This document shows positions 29,079 through 36,868 of a stretch of DNA of 64,000 bases, one piece after another. Location of the stretch: NCBI GenBank assembly GCA_015061285.1, contig SUWW01000018.1, positions 1-64,000 on the forward strand. Direction: 5' to 3'. The translations under genes and the position numbers were made by a program. The notes under the pieces were generated by a model, which saw only the letters and a list, made by a program, of their open reading frames with translations, had not been told where the DNA came from and did no database searches. The DNA is from Bacteroidales bacterium. GTDB lineage: Bacteria; Bacteroidota; Bacteroidia; Bacteroidales; Marinilabiliaceae. Position 1 is the first letter of the stretch; each line of letters begins with the position of its first letter.

Positions 29079-31274
29079 TCATGCATAGCTATGCATACCA
29101 CCCAACAAGAAATTCACGCCAAAATATGTCATCAGCACAGTTAGAAAAGCTGCAGCGAGAAAGATATGCAATGCAATAGGACGGCGGAAAATTGGCAAAG
29201 ACTGGCTGTGAAGTGGTATGGCATAAATAAGTAGAGTTATTAGAGCCCACACCTCTTTAGGATCCCATCCCCAATAGCGTCCCCAAGACTGATTGGCCCA
29301 AATGGCACCTACAAAGATGCCTATCGATAGAAAGCACAATGCTGGATAGAGCAATAGACGACTAATATCGGCAAGCGACTCAACTTTGCCTCGTGCATAG
29401 CGAGTAGACGCATTTACAACGATTGCCGTGACGCCGTTGAACATAGTGAATGCAAGCAGCGAATAGGCTATCATAATAGTACACACATGAATGCTAAGCA
29501 ACGGAGAGGCAAGCACAGGCATCAGATTGGTTATTTGCGGATTGGACTCACCAAACATCGACACCATCATTGTTAGTCCGGCGAGGAGCAATCCAAATGG
29601 CACAACCAAAACAAAGCGGCGCTGCATAACTATTGTAATTACGACTACGCAAAGGCTCATGAATTGCATGGTTTCATAGCCGTTGGTCATAGGTATGTGA
29701 CCACTAACGAACCAACGAAGCGAAAATATGACTAACTGATAAATGACAACAAGCGCCATCACAATATTTATGGCTATAGTCATTGCGCGGTGCGGGCGTC
29801 GCTCATTCATCCAACGTATCACATAATAGAAGAACGCTAAGAATCCGAACGTAGCAAGAGCCATGGCAAGAGGGCGAGTAGAACTAAGCCTATTGTAGAG
29901 CATTTCAGCCTCGAAGCGAGCATCGGAAGGGAGCAAATCTTTTGCTGCATTGCGCTGGTATTTCTTGATTTTGCTAATGGTATATATAATATCATCATAT
30001 TTACGATCGAAAGCAAGCTGTGCTATATGGTCTTGCACCATACGTATAAAGCCATAATTATCGGGGTCGAGCGAGCGAGGGAGTTTATCGTTTTGATGAT
30101 ACCACGACACCACATTATTGCTATCGCGGACAGGATATATTTTGGTCAATTCGCCTTCAAAAAGCATTCTCAAGAGATTTGCCTTTTCGTTAGCAGCAAG
30201 TATATCCGACGAGCCATCGACATCTTTACCTACATAAATATCGGTAAGCAAATCGTCAAGTTTGAAATGTCCATTGGCAAAGAAATCGGTATAGGAAGCA
30301 TATTTACCATCGATACCCACAGCCGTTCGAGCAGCGCCCTTGAGTTTCACAAAAGGTTCGTCGAGCCAGTCGGGAGCGAAGAAGAGCCAACCAGTATAGA
30401 CTTGTTCGGCAGAGAGGCCTTTGTAGGTTGGTTTGCCATAAATCTTAGTAGTGAAGGTGCGAGCCACAGTCTGCAACGGGCAAATGCGACCATTGTAATA
30501 TGTATACATACTACAATACTCTTTAGCCACTTCGTCGGGCAGAGTCTTAGGATTATTGCTTTTTGCATCAGCCAAAGTAGGCAACAGAAGCAACACGAAA
30601 GCCAATATAGCCCCTTTGTCCATCGCCTTCATCTGCCTGCGAAAGCCCTCATTGGGCAAAATGAGCATAAGCGCAAACGAGATAAAAAGCAATGCATAGC
30701 CTATATATGTAATGGCAATGCCCCACGGATCGTGCGAGACAGAGAGATAAGCCCCTTGTCTATCGGGATCGTAGCCCGATTGATAGAAGCGATAGCCGGC
30801 GTATTGCGCTATATTGTTCATAGATATAGATGCCTGTTGCTGTCCATCGAAAAGCACATTGCTTACATAATCCATAGGCGACATAGTTCCAGGATACATA
30901 TCTACACGAAAACCGACAAGTTCTACATCAAAAGGCATTTTCAGCAATGAACCATCAACCAAATAGGTGTTGCAAGTTTCGTCGTAGCGCAAGTGCATAG
31001 TGCCTTGTTTGCCAAAAATGTGAGTAACAAGAGCTCCTATCAATATCACTATCAAAGCCAAGTGCAAACAAAAGGCTACTGGCCGACGTTGAAGTTTTTG
31101 ACGAATCATATATACAAAACCGGCAACCGCGAGTATACCCCAAAGCATACAAAACCACCATGTGCCGTATATTGTTGTAGCGCCGTTGATTTTTTCAATT
31201 ATTGTAGCCACAGCAAGCGTTAATACTATGACTATGTACGTAGTAATTACAATTGTTTTCAGGAGGTTCTTCAT
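29079..31274 (-). CDS. ccsBA: Fused cytochrome c synthase CcsBA (ResB/CcsA)
   Basis: System II cytochrome c maturation: exports haem and attaches it to CxxCH motifs. The N-terminal ResB/CcsB part has three early helices and a periplasmic domain (HLRYDETCNTYLVDGS). A second large periplasmic domain follows. The C-terminal CcsA part has six or more helices and the haem-binding WWD-type motif WGRYWGWDPKEVWALI near residue 675. The fused 731-residue form is common in Bacteroidota. A dihaem lipoprotein, a natural client, is encoded about 0.9 kb upstream on the same strand, beyond a repeat array. Confidence 0.93.
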   Translation of the reverse strand: MKNLLKTIVITTYIVIVLTLAVATIIEKINGATTIYGTWWFCMLWGILAVAGFVYMIRQKLQRRPVAFCLHLALIVILIGALVTHIFGKQGTMHLRYDETCNTYLVDGSLLKMPFDVELVGFRVDMYPGTMSPMDYVSNVLFDGQQQASISMNNIAQYAGYRFYQSGYDPDRQGAYLSVSHDPWGIAITYIGYALLFISFALMLILPNEGFRRQMKAMDKGAILAFVLLLLPTLADAKSNNPKTLPDEVAKEYCSMYTYYNGRICPLQTVARTFTTKIYGKPTYKGLSAEQVYTGWLFFAPDWLDEPFVKLKGAARTAVGIDGKYASYTDFFANGHFKLDDLLTDIYVGKDVDGSSDILAANEKANLLRMLFEGELTKIYPVRDSNNVVSWYHQNDKLPRSLDPDNYGFIRMVQDHIAQLAFDRKYDDIIYTISKIKKYQRNAAKDLLPSDARFEAEMLYNRLSSTRPLAMALATFGFLAFFYYVIRWMNERRPHRAMTIAINIVMALVVIYQLVIFSLRWFVSGHIPMTNGYETMQFMSLCVVVITIVMQRRFVLVVPFGLLLAGLTMMVSMFGESNPQITNLMPVLASPLLSIHVCTIMIAYSLLAFTMFNGVTAIVVNASTRYARGKVESLADISRLLLYPALCFLSIGIFVGAIWANQSWGRYWGWDPKEVWALITLLIYAIPLHSQSLPIFRRPIALHIFLAAAFLTVLMTYFGVNFLLGGMHSYA

Positions 31275-31380
31275 CGTTTTGAATATGTAGTTGCTTACGC
31301 TGCAAACTTATGCATTGAAAATGCAAAAATCACAATTCAGAATTGCTTTATTGAAATTCCATTTTCACGACTCGTTGGCG

Positions 31381-31949
31381 GTTTCTGAGTGTCAGAAACT
31401 ATGTTGCACGTGTTGCATGAGGGTTTCTGAGCGTCAGAAACTATGTTGCACGTGTTGCATGAGGGTTGCTGAGTGTCAGAAACTATGTTGCACGTGTTGC
31501 ATGAGGGTTGCTGAGCGTCAGAAACTATGCTGCACGAGTTGCATGAGGGTTGCTGAGCGTCAGAAACTATGTTTTCATCATTCAATGAGGGTTTCTGAGT
31601 GTCAGAAACTATGTTTTCATTGTTCAATGAGGGTTTCTGAGTGTCAGAAACTATGTTTTCATCGTTCAATGGGAGTTTCTGAGTGTCAGAAACTATGTTT
31701 TCATCGTTCAATGGGAGTTTCTGAGTGTCAGAAACTATGTTTTCATTGTTCAATGAGGGTTTCTGAGTGTCAGAAACTATGTTTTCATCGTTCAATGGGA
31801 GTTTCTGAGTGTCAGAAACTATGTTTTCATCGTTCAATGGGAGTTTCTGAGTGTCAGAAACTATGTTTTAATTGTTCAATGAGGGTTTCTGAGCGTCAGA
31901 AACTATGTTTTAATTGTTCAATGAGGGTTTCTGAGCGTCAGAAACTATG
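31381..31949. repeat. Array of 14 hairpin-forming 42-bp tandem repeats
   Basis: Copies start every 42 bp from 31381 to 31927, with no change in period. Each has a 23-bp head, GTTTCTGA-G(T/C)G-TCAGAAAC-TATG, whose arms form an 8-bp hairpin with a 3-nt loop, and a 19-bp tail. Tails fall in two classes: TTGCACGTGTTGCATGAGG (copies 1-4) and TTTTCATCGTTCAATGGGA or close variants (copies 5-13). The last copy is partial. Copies 3-5 carry GTTGCTGA heads with one stem mismatch. The period is a multiple of three, so long open frames of 14-residue repeats exist on both strands. I regard these as by-products. Confidence 0.95.
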
Positions 31950-31968
31950 ATTTAATGATAACAATGGA

Positions 31969-32060
31969 ATTTGCGCACTGTGCAAAAAATCGTTTTCACG
32001 ACTCAATGAAAATTTCTGCACTCATGCAAAAATCCATTTACGCGACTCAATGAAAAAATA
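31969..32060. repeat. Two degenerate relatives of the 42-bp repeat
   Basis: Two units with the same plan flank the array on the right: a hairpin head (TTTGCGCA-CTG-TGCAAA, then TTTCTGCACTCATGCAAA) followed by a tail resembling TTTTCACGACTCAATGAAA. A similar tail (TTTTCACGACTCGTTGG) directly precedes the array near 31362. The rest of 31275-32203 contains no gene that I can support. Confidence 0.6.
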
Positions 32061-32100
32061 CTATCCAACAGTTTCATTGGCTTCGTAGATTGTTCAATTA

Positions 32101-32162
32101 TGTCATTATGAGCGTAGCGAACCTCCATATTTATGAGATTCTTCGCTACGCTCAGAATGACA
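32101..32162. repeat. Long inverted repeat, REP/MITE-like or terminator
   Basis: Arms of 21 bp (32101-32121 and 32142-32162) match at 20 positions around a 20-bp loop. The arm core is GAGCGTAGCGAA. It lies 41 bp downstream of the dihaem oxidoreductase stop, so it may also end that transcript, though no T-run follows on the minus strand. Confidence 0.75.
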
Positions 32163-32203
32163 ATCTATTGAATCTCTGTATACTCTGTGTTTTCTGAGTA
32201 AAA

Positions 32204-33853
32204 CTAAATAGCATCAATGAACGCAATAACAGCATCGCGTTCTTCTTTGCTGAGTTTGCGGAATTTTTCAACAGCCCAGCGAGCATCGCTCTCGGCATTG
32301 CCATGCCACATGATGGCTTCGAGCACGTTGCGCGCACGGCAGTCGTGCAAGCGATCTTCGGCACCAGTGCAGATGAGGCTCAAGCCACGTCCCCAAAGAG
32401 GAGTCGTACGGCACCAACCTGTGCGAATGTCGTTTTCCATAAATAGACGGTGCTGAACCATATCGGTATATGGCCAAATGGTCTGATTGGGGTAACGCGG
32501 AAGGTCGTTGTTGGTGAGCCAACCATTAGGATCTACAATATCGTCGTTGCCAGTTGTCCAACTTGGGCGATGACACGACGCGCAACCTATCGAGCGGAAG
32601 AGTTCATGGCCTTTCTTTATTTGTGGGTCATCGAGGTTGCGAGCAGCTGGCACAGCCAAACCTCTATGCCATACCATAAAGTTGACATAGTCGGCATCTT
32701 GCTGTTCAATTTCGGCCACCTTATTACCCTCTTTGTCTTTACCCAAGAGATAGTAATAAATATCCTCTTCCACATTGTCATACTTCTTCTCGTTAGGGAA
32801 GTATTTATAGAACTCAGCTTGCACATCGGGGTCTTTCGAAGCAGTTTCGGCGTATGCAGTCGTCATGTAATGATAGCGACGGTCTTTGCGAGTTACGTTG
32901 GTGATATTCCAAATGGCGTTAGCACCAGGTCCATCTTCTATGTATGGGCGAGTCATGGCATAGGTAAAACGCTTTACGTATGTTTTGCCAGCGTAGTCGC
33001 CCGTAGCATCTGCACACTTATACGCAGCCAAACCAGTAGGCGTATTGGTAGCTTGATCCCACATGGCAGGATTGAGCGTAGCATGAGCACTCTCGCTTGC
33101 CCATTGAGCTATTATGCTATCGGCAGGTATAGCATCGAGCAGACCAGTACCATAAATACCAATAGTGCTTTCGAGACGAACGGCAACATCGGCAATGTCA
33201 ATTGTGCCACGAGACGATTGAATAGGTACGTAGAAAGCCGAGGCAGGAATAGTCACTTCTGGGTAGATGAGTTCGTAGGTTTCGCCATCGTCAAATGTGT
33301 TGCCCCACTCATCGGTATAGTTTTTCCATTCTATTTTTATTTGGTCTTCGTCGATAGGAGCTTTGAAAGGTGCTACAGCCAACGTTTGTGGCATACCAGT
33401 GAGCGAAGTCAGATAGCCATTGGTCTCTTTGTCGTAGACCACGAGCAGATAGCCATTGCCCTGATCGGTGCCTTTGTAGCGTGTTTGGCGTTTGCCGTGA
33501 CCATAACCAGGGTGACAATAGAGGCAACCTTGGCGAATGTAGAGCGGGCCAAGACCGATGCGAGCGCCTTCGGTATTTGTGTTGAAGTCGCGTTCAAAAG
33601 AGTATTCGCCATACTGGAAAGCCGAAGCAAATCCTTGCTGTTCGGTAGCAGGCGAAGGTTGTTCGTAGGCACTTTGGCTACTTATGAAACTTGTACCGAG
33701 TTTACCGCCAGCATAAGTTTCTGTTTCAGTGTCGATAACAATAGCTTCCCACTCGGCAGGATATTGCGATGAAGTGCTAACACTATCATCGTCGCAAGCC
33801 GACAGAGCCAATGCCGACACGAGTGCAATTGGTGTTAATTTCAATGTGTTCAT
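32204..33853 (-). CDS. Dihaem oxidoreductase (DHOR family) lipoprotein
   Basis: About 549 residues. I start at MNTLKLTPIALVSALALSAC (lipobox LSAC, Cys20). An in-frame ATG 39 bp upstream adds a non-signal extension. Two haem c sites are visible: CLYCH at residues 110-114 and CASCH at 424-428. The C-terminal segment (WGRGLSLICTGAEDRLHDCRA...EAIMWHGNAE) is typical of the thiol-oxidoreductase-like dihaem family related to MauG/cytochrome peroxidases. It is third in an operon after porin and imelysin, a pairing seen in iron-regulated loci. It probably needs CcsBA for haem attachment. Confidence 0.88.
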   Translation of the reverse strand: MNTLKLTPIALVSALALSACDDDSVSTSSQYPAEWEAIVIDTETETYAGGKLGTSFISSQSAYEQPSPATEQQGFASAFQYGEYSFERDFNTNTEGARIGLGPLYIRQGCLYCHPGYGHGKRQTRYKGTDQGNGYLLVVYDKETNGYLTSLTGMPQTLAVAPFKAPIDEDQIKIEWKNYTDEWGNTFDDGETYELIYPEVTIPASAFYVPIQSSRGTIDIADVAVRLESTIGIYGTGLLDAIPADSIIAQWASESAHATLNPAMWDQATNTPTGLAAYKCADATGDYAGKTYVKRFTYAMTRPYIEDGPGANAIWNITNVTRKDRRYHYMTTAYAETASKDPDVQAEFYKYFPNEKKYDNVEEDIYYYLLGKDKEGNKVAEIEQQDADYVNFMVWHRGLAVPAARNLDDPQIKKGHELFRSIGCASCHRPSWTTGNDDIVDPNGWLTNNDLPRYPNQTIWPYTDMVQHRLFMENDIRTGWCRTTPLWGRGLSLICTGAEDRLHDCRARNVLEAIMWHGNAESDARWAVEKFRKLSKEERDAVIAFIDAI

Positions 33854-33952
33854 GGTTCGTTGTTTGGTTATTATATGAAAAGCAAAAAGCATGAGGCATC
33901 ACTACCCCATGACTTCTTGCATTGTTTATGTTCTCTAATTATCAATTTCAAA

Positions 33953-35143
33953 TTATTCTTCGAGAGCCGATTTCAAATCGTCGAGAGCATCTTCGAGTTC
34001 CTCGAGTGCGTCCATAGCATCCTTAGCGCTTTCGTCAGCATAGTATGTAACGAAAGGACGTTTCATAGCAGCAATTTTCACAAGAGCATTTGCAAGTTTA
34101 GTAGCTACAACGCCAGTCTTGTCGCTGTGAGTGAGGGCTGCGTATGTCATAAGGCTCTTAGCCGAAGCAGTAAGGTTATCAACTGAAGTTACGTTAGTAA
34201 TCTCGTTGGTGCCATAGAGAGCGTGAGCGCAGCTAATGATGTTGTCGTAGAAGTCGGTGATAGAGTTATGAGAGAATGGACTTTCAATGTAGTTAACATC
34301 ATCACCAGAGTGAGCAGAGCCAATCTTTGCATCGCGAACCTCACCGATGATGTCGTTGCAACCATCGATAATCTGCACGAGTGCAAGAGTTGGAGTTTTC
34401 CAACGGCTACCGCTATTACCAGCATTTTTGAACTCATCGCCATAATTATAAGTAAACTCCACTTCAGCCTCTTCTGCTACTGCAGCTTCGTCTTCAGACA
34501 AAGCACTTTCGCCAGCCCACAAGCCATAAAGTTTGATAGCATTGAGGTAGAGATCGGCAGCAACGGCTTTGCAGAAGTATAGTTCATTGGCACTAAGAGA
34601 GCTTGGATCTTTGGTTTCGCCATTTGCATAAATAACATATTCAAGAGCGTGAAAACCAGTAAGCGACTGTGTATTTGCAACCGACTCATCGATAACTTCG
34701 GCATCTGATTCGTTCTCAGAAGGATTGTATTTGCTCATAAGGTTATCGAAGTTGGTCTGGTTGAAAGGCCATGTGTCGATATGTGGGTCGATAGAGTAGT
34801 CGGTAGCAGCACCGAAGAGGAATGCTTCTGAGTATTCCCAATCCTGACGAGCAGCTTTCCAATATTTATCAACGTTAGCCATGTTGGTCGCATTTTGCTC
34901 ATTGGCCAAAGCCTCAACAGCATCGAGAAGGCTCTTAGAGTCGTTCTTCAAATCTTTGTAAGTATCTACAACGACATTATCAACATAGTTATCGAGGATG
35001 CCAGCAGCGCTAATAGCGAGGTCTTGGGCAGTCCAAGTTGAATTGTTGTTGTCATCATCATCATCGTCGCAAGCAGTGAACGAAACACTTGCTGCAATTG
35101 CCATCATTGAAACGAGAGTGGCATTTTTCAAAGTGAATTTCAT
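33953..35143 (-). CDS. Imelysin-family (M75) lipoprotein
   Basis: A 396-residue lipoprotein (lipobox FTAC, Cys25, followed by an Asp/Asn-rich linker). Imelysin features: DPHIDTWPFN at residues 119-128 and the GxHxxE-type motif GFHALEYV at 163-170. The helical-bundle fold is inferred. Family members such as IrpA and the EfeO M75 domain are linked to iron uptake. Protease activity in the family is disputed. It sits between the porin and the dihaem protein on one strand. Confidence 0.9.
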   Translation of the reverse strand: MKFTLKNATLVSMMAIAASVSFTACDDDDDDNNNSTWTAQDLAISAAGILDNYVDNVVVDTYKDLKNDSKSLLDAVEALANEQNATNMANVDKYWKAARQDWEYSEAFLFGAATDYSIDPHIDTWPFNQTNFDNLMSKYNPSENESDAEVIDESVANTQSLTGFHALEYVIYANGETKDPSSLSANELYFCKAVAADLYLNAIKLYGLWAGESALSEDEAAVAEEAEVEFTYNYGDEFKNAGNSGSRWKTPTLALVQIIDGCNDIIGEVRDAKIGSAHSGDDVNYIESPFSHNSITDFYDNIISCAHALYGTNEITNVTSVDNLTASAKSLMTYAALTHSDKTGVVATKLANALVKIAAMKRPFVTYYADESAKDAMDALEELEDALDDLKSALEE

Positions 35144-35206
35144 TTTATGTAATTATTATGTGTAAATATTTTCTCCATTCATTGTGACGCGCCACAGCAC
35201 GTCTCT

Positions 35207-35250
35207 ACTTATAACTTATGTACTTATAACTTATGTACTTATAACTTATT
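35207..35250. repeat. 15-bp tandem repeat between porin and imelysin genes
   Basis: Two perfect copies of ACTTATAACTTATGT and a partial third (ACTTATAACTTATT), followed by degenerate ACTTACGTACTTATTACTTATAACC. The reverse complement of the core (ATAAGTTATAAGT) recurs at 25941-25954 after the LRR gene. Confidence 0.85.
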
Positions 35251-35274
35251 ACTTACGTACTTATTACTTATAAC

Positions 35275-36621
35275 CTACTTGAACCAACCGCTATAGGCAA
35301 TGCCGAGCGAAAGACTTGGCTCATCGTTGTAGGGCGAAACGAAGTTTCTCTTTGAGTATTCGGCTTTCACCACAATCTCTTTCATTGGCATATAGTTCAC
35401 ACCCACAGCAAAGCGCTTTTTCTCGGTATAGGCATACGAATCTTTGTAGCTACTCTTTTGCATAGCATTGTAGTATTCGTACCGGCCAAAAAGGATTAAG
35501 CGTTGTCCATCGTCTTCGGCTTTGTTGCGAAGCGAGAAGAAGTCGTAGCCAAGTTCTCCACCATACGTCATAGCATCGGAGCCAACAGGTTGATGTTTAC
35601 TCGGGCTACCGTCTTGGCTGGTATGTTTGGGATAGGTATTATTAAACTTGGTTATCTCTACCGAATTTTTGAGGTGAGCATAGTCGAAGTTGCCACGTGC
35701 TATTATGCCAAAATTGTCGTAAGCGAAATCGAATGTGCCTATTTTCAGACCACCTTCGCAGCCATTGTAAGCCGTGCCAATTTTGCGCATTGTGTTGCGA
35801 AATGTTCTACCGCCATAAAAGCTTGCGCTAAGGCGAAGATTAGGTACCGAATAATTATCTATGCGCGCAGCTACTGCATACTTATTAGCAATCTTGAACT
35901 CGTAGCTACTTGTTGCGCCATAGTGCACAAAACAATCGGCGCCAAAACGTTCAGAGTCTAAGCCAGAGAGAAACTGCACTTCGTATTTCCATTGTTTATT
36001 GGGTTTTCCACGCAAACTCACACCCACCTGATGCCAAGTACAAGGGAAGAGATTAGCCTCACCCTCAGGACGATAGACAGTAAAAAATTCCGTTGGCGTG
36101 TGATGCGCATTGGTGGCACCAACGGGCACCACAATTTCGCCGGCGCGAAGCACAAGCGATGGCAAAAATTCTTTTTCAATCCAGAACTGCTCAAGAGCCA
36201 CTTCGCCGCCTTTTTCGGTTTCGGCTTCATATTCACCACTCTCGTCGTCGTCAACCTCTACGGCGCTTTCAGTGCCACCATGTTCAAATTCTATCTCCAT
36301 TCCCAATTTCCAACCACGACCGAAATCGTAGCCCAAATTAAGTACTACATGTGGTAAGTCGAACCGACCATGACTAACAGTATCGGCATATTGTGCAGGA
36401 TATTTATAGCGATTGAAATGGTCGCTATAGAAATTGCGAGTCATAACCGCTTCACCATATCCACCAATGGATAATCGAGAGGCAATTTTTTGAAAAGTGC
36501 TTTGGGTAGTTTGTGTAGCGCCAGTCACAGCGTCTACATCATTATTAGTTTTCTGCTGAGCAGCAACAACAATCGTCATTGAGGTTGCAACAAATAATAA
36601 AAATGTTTTTCGTAGTAGCAT
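35275..36621 (-). CDS. Outer-membrane porin
   Basis: A 448-residue protein with signal peptide MLLRKTFLLFVATSMTIVVAAQQ. The body shows many amphipathic strands (GYGEAVMTRNFYSDH, HVVLNLGYDFGRGWKLGMEIEFEHG, FDYAHL) and ends in LSLGIAYSGWFK. It resembles OprO/phosphate-selective-type porins of Bacteroidota. An acidic loop (EVDDDESGEYEAETEKGG) may face outward. It is the first gene of the porin-imelysin-dihaem oxidoreductase unit, so transport of iron or a linked solute is a reasonable guess only. Confidence 0.82.
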   Translation of the reverse strand: MLLRKTFLLFVATSMTIVVAAQQKTNNDVDAVTGATQTTQSTFQKIASRLSIGGYGEAVMTRNFYSDHFNRYKYPAQYADTVSHGRFDLPHVVLNLGYDFGRGWKLGMEIEFEHGGTESAVEVDDDESGEYEAETEKGGEVALEQFWIEKEFLPSLVLRAGEIVVPVGATNAHHTPTEFFTVYRPEGEANLFPCTWHQVGVSLRGKPNKQWKYEVQFLSGLDSERFGADCFVHYGATSSYEFKIANKYAVAARIDNYSVPNLRLSASFYGGRTFRNTMRKIGTAYNGCEGGLKIGTFDFAYDNFGIIARGNFDYAHLKNSVEITKFNNTYPKHTSQDGSPSKHQPVGSDAMTYGGELGYDFFSLRNKAEDDGQRLILFGRYEYYNAMQKSSYKDSYAYTEKKRFAVGVNYMPMKEIVVKAEYSKRNFVSPYNDEPSLSLGIAYSGWFK

Positions 36622-36647
36622 TTACTCTTTCTATTTATAAGCAAGTG

Positions 36648-36655
36648 CAAAGCTA
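36648..36655 (-). promoter_or_regulatory. Possible -7 element of the porin operon
   Basis: Read on the minus strand this is TAGCTTTG (TAnnTTTG), 26 bp upstream of the porin start. No -33 TTG at 19 bp. Confidence 0.4.
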
Positions 36656-36817
36656 CCCGCGACTTCAGAGGAGGTAAATACCTACTTTGTTGTAATTTTT
36701 ACTCACTGAATAGTACAAATGTGAGTATGTTCAACATATATATATGCAGAAATAGAGCATATATATGACTATATATCATTCGACTATCTATCGGCAAAAA
36801 TCAACTATCAATTCTTA

Positions 36818-36849
36818 TTGTTATCGAACGCAAAAAGCGCATAAATTTG
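36818..36849 (+). promoter_or_regulatory. Promoter of ispG
   Basis: TTG at 36818-36820 and TAAATTTG at 36842-36849, spacer 21 bp, 19 bp ahead of the ATG. Confidence 0.6.
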
Positions 36850-36868
36850 CGGATATAAAAGGCTTTTT

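Noticed and set aside
31381-31949. CRISPR array
   Set aside because: The period and 23-bp repeat suggest one at first sight, but the 19-bp 'spacers' fall into two recurring classes instead of being unique, and no cas gene is present.
31291-31950. Cys-rich 14-residue repeat protein (plus strand) or acidic NDENIVSDTQ-type repeat protein (minus strand, 31337-31837)
   Set aside because: Both frames stay open only because the 42-bp unit is a multiple of three and contains no stop. Variation follows hairpin arms and tails, not codons, and there is no signal peptide or neighbour logic.
32450-33772. 440-codon plus-strand frame
   Set aside because: It is antisense to the dihaem oxidoreductase, whose CxxCH motifs and lipobox prove the minus strand. 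The frame is a codon-bias shadow.
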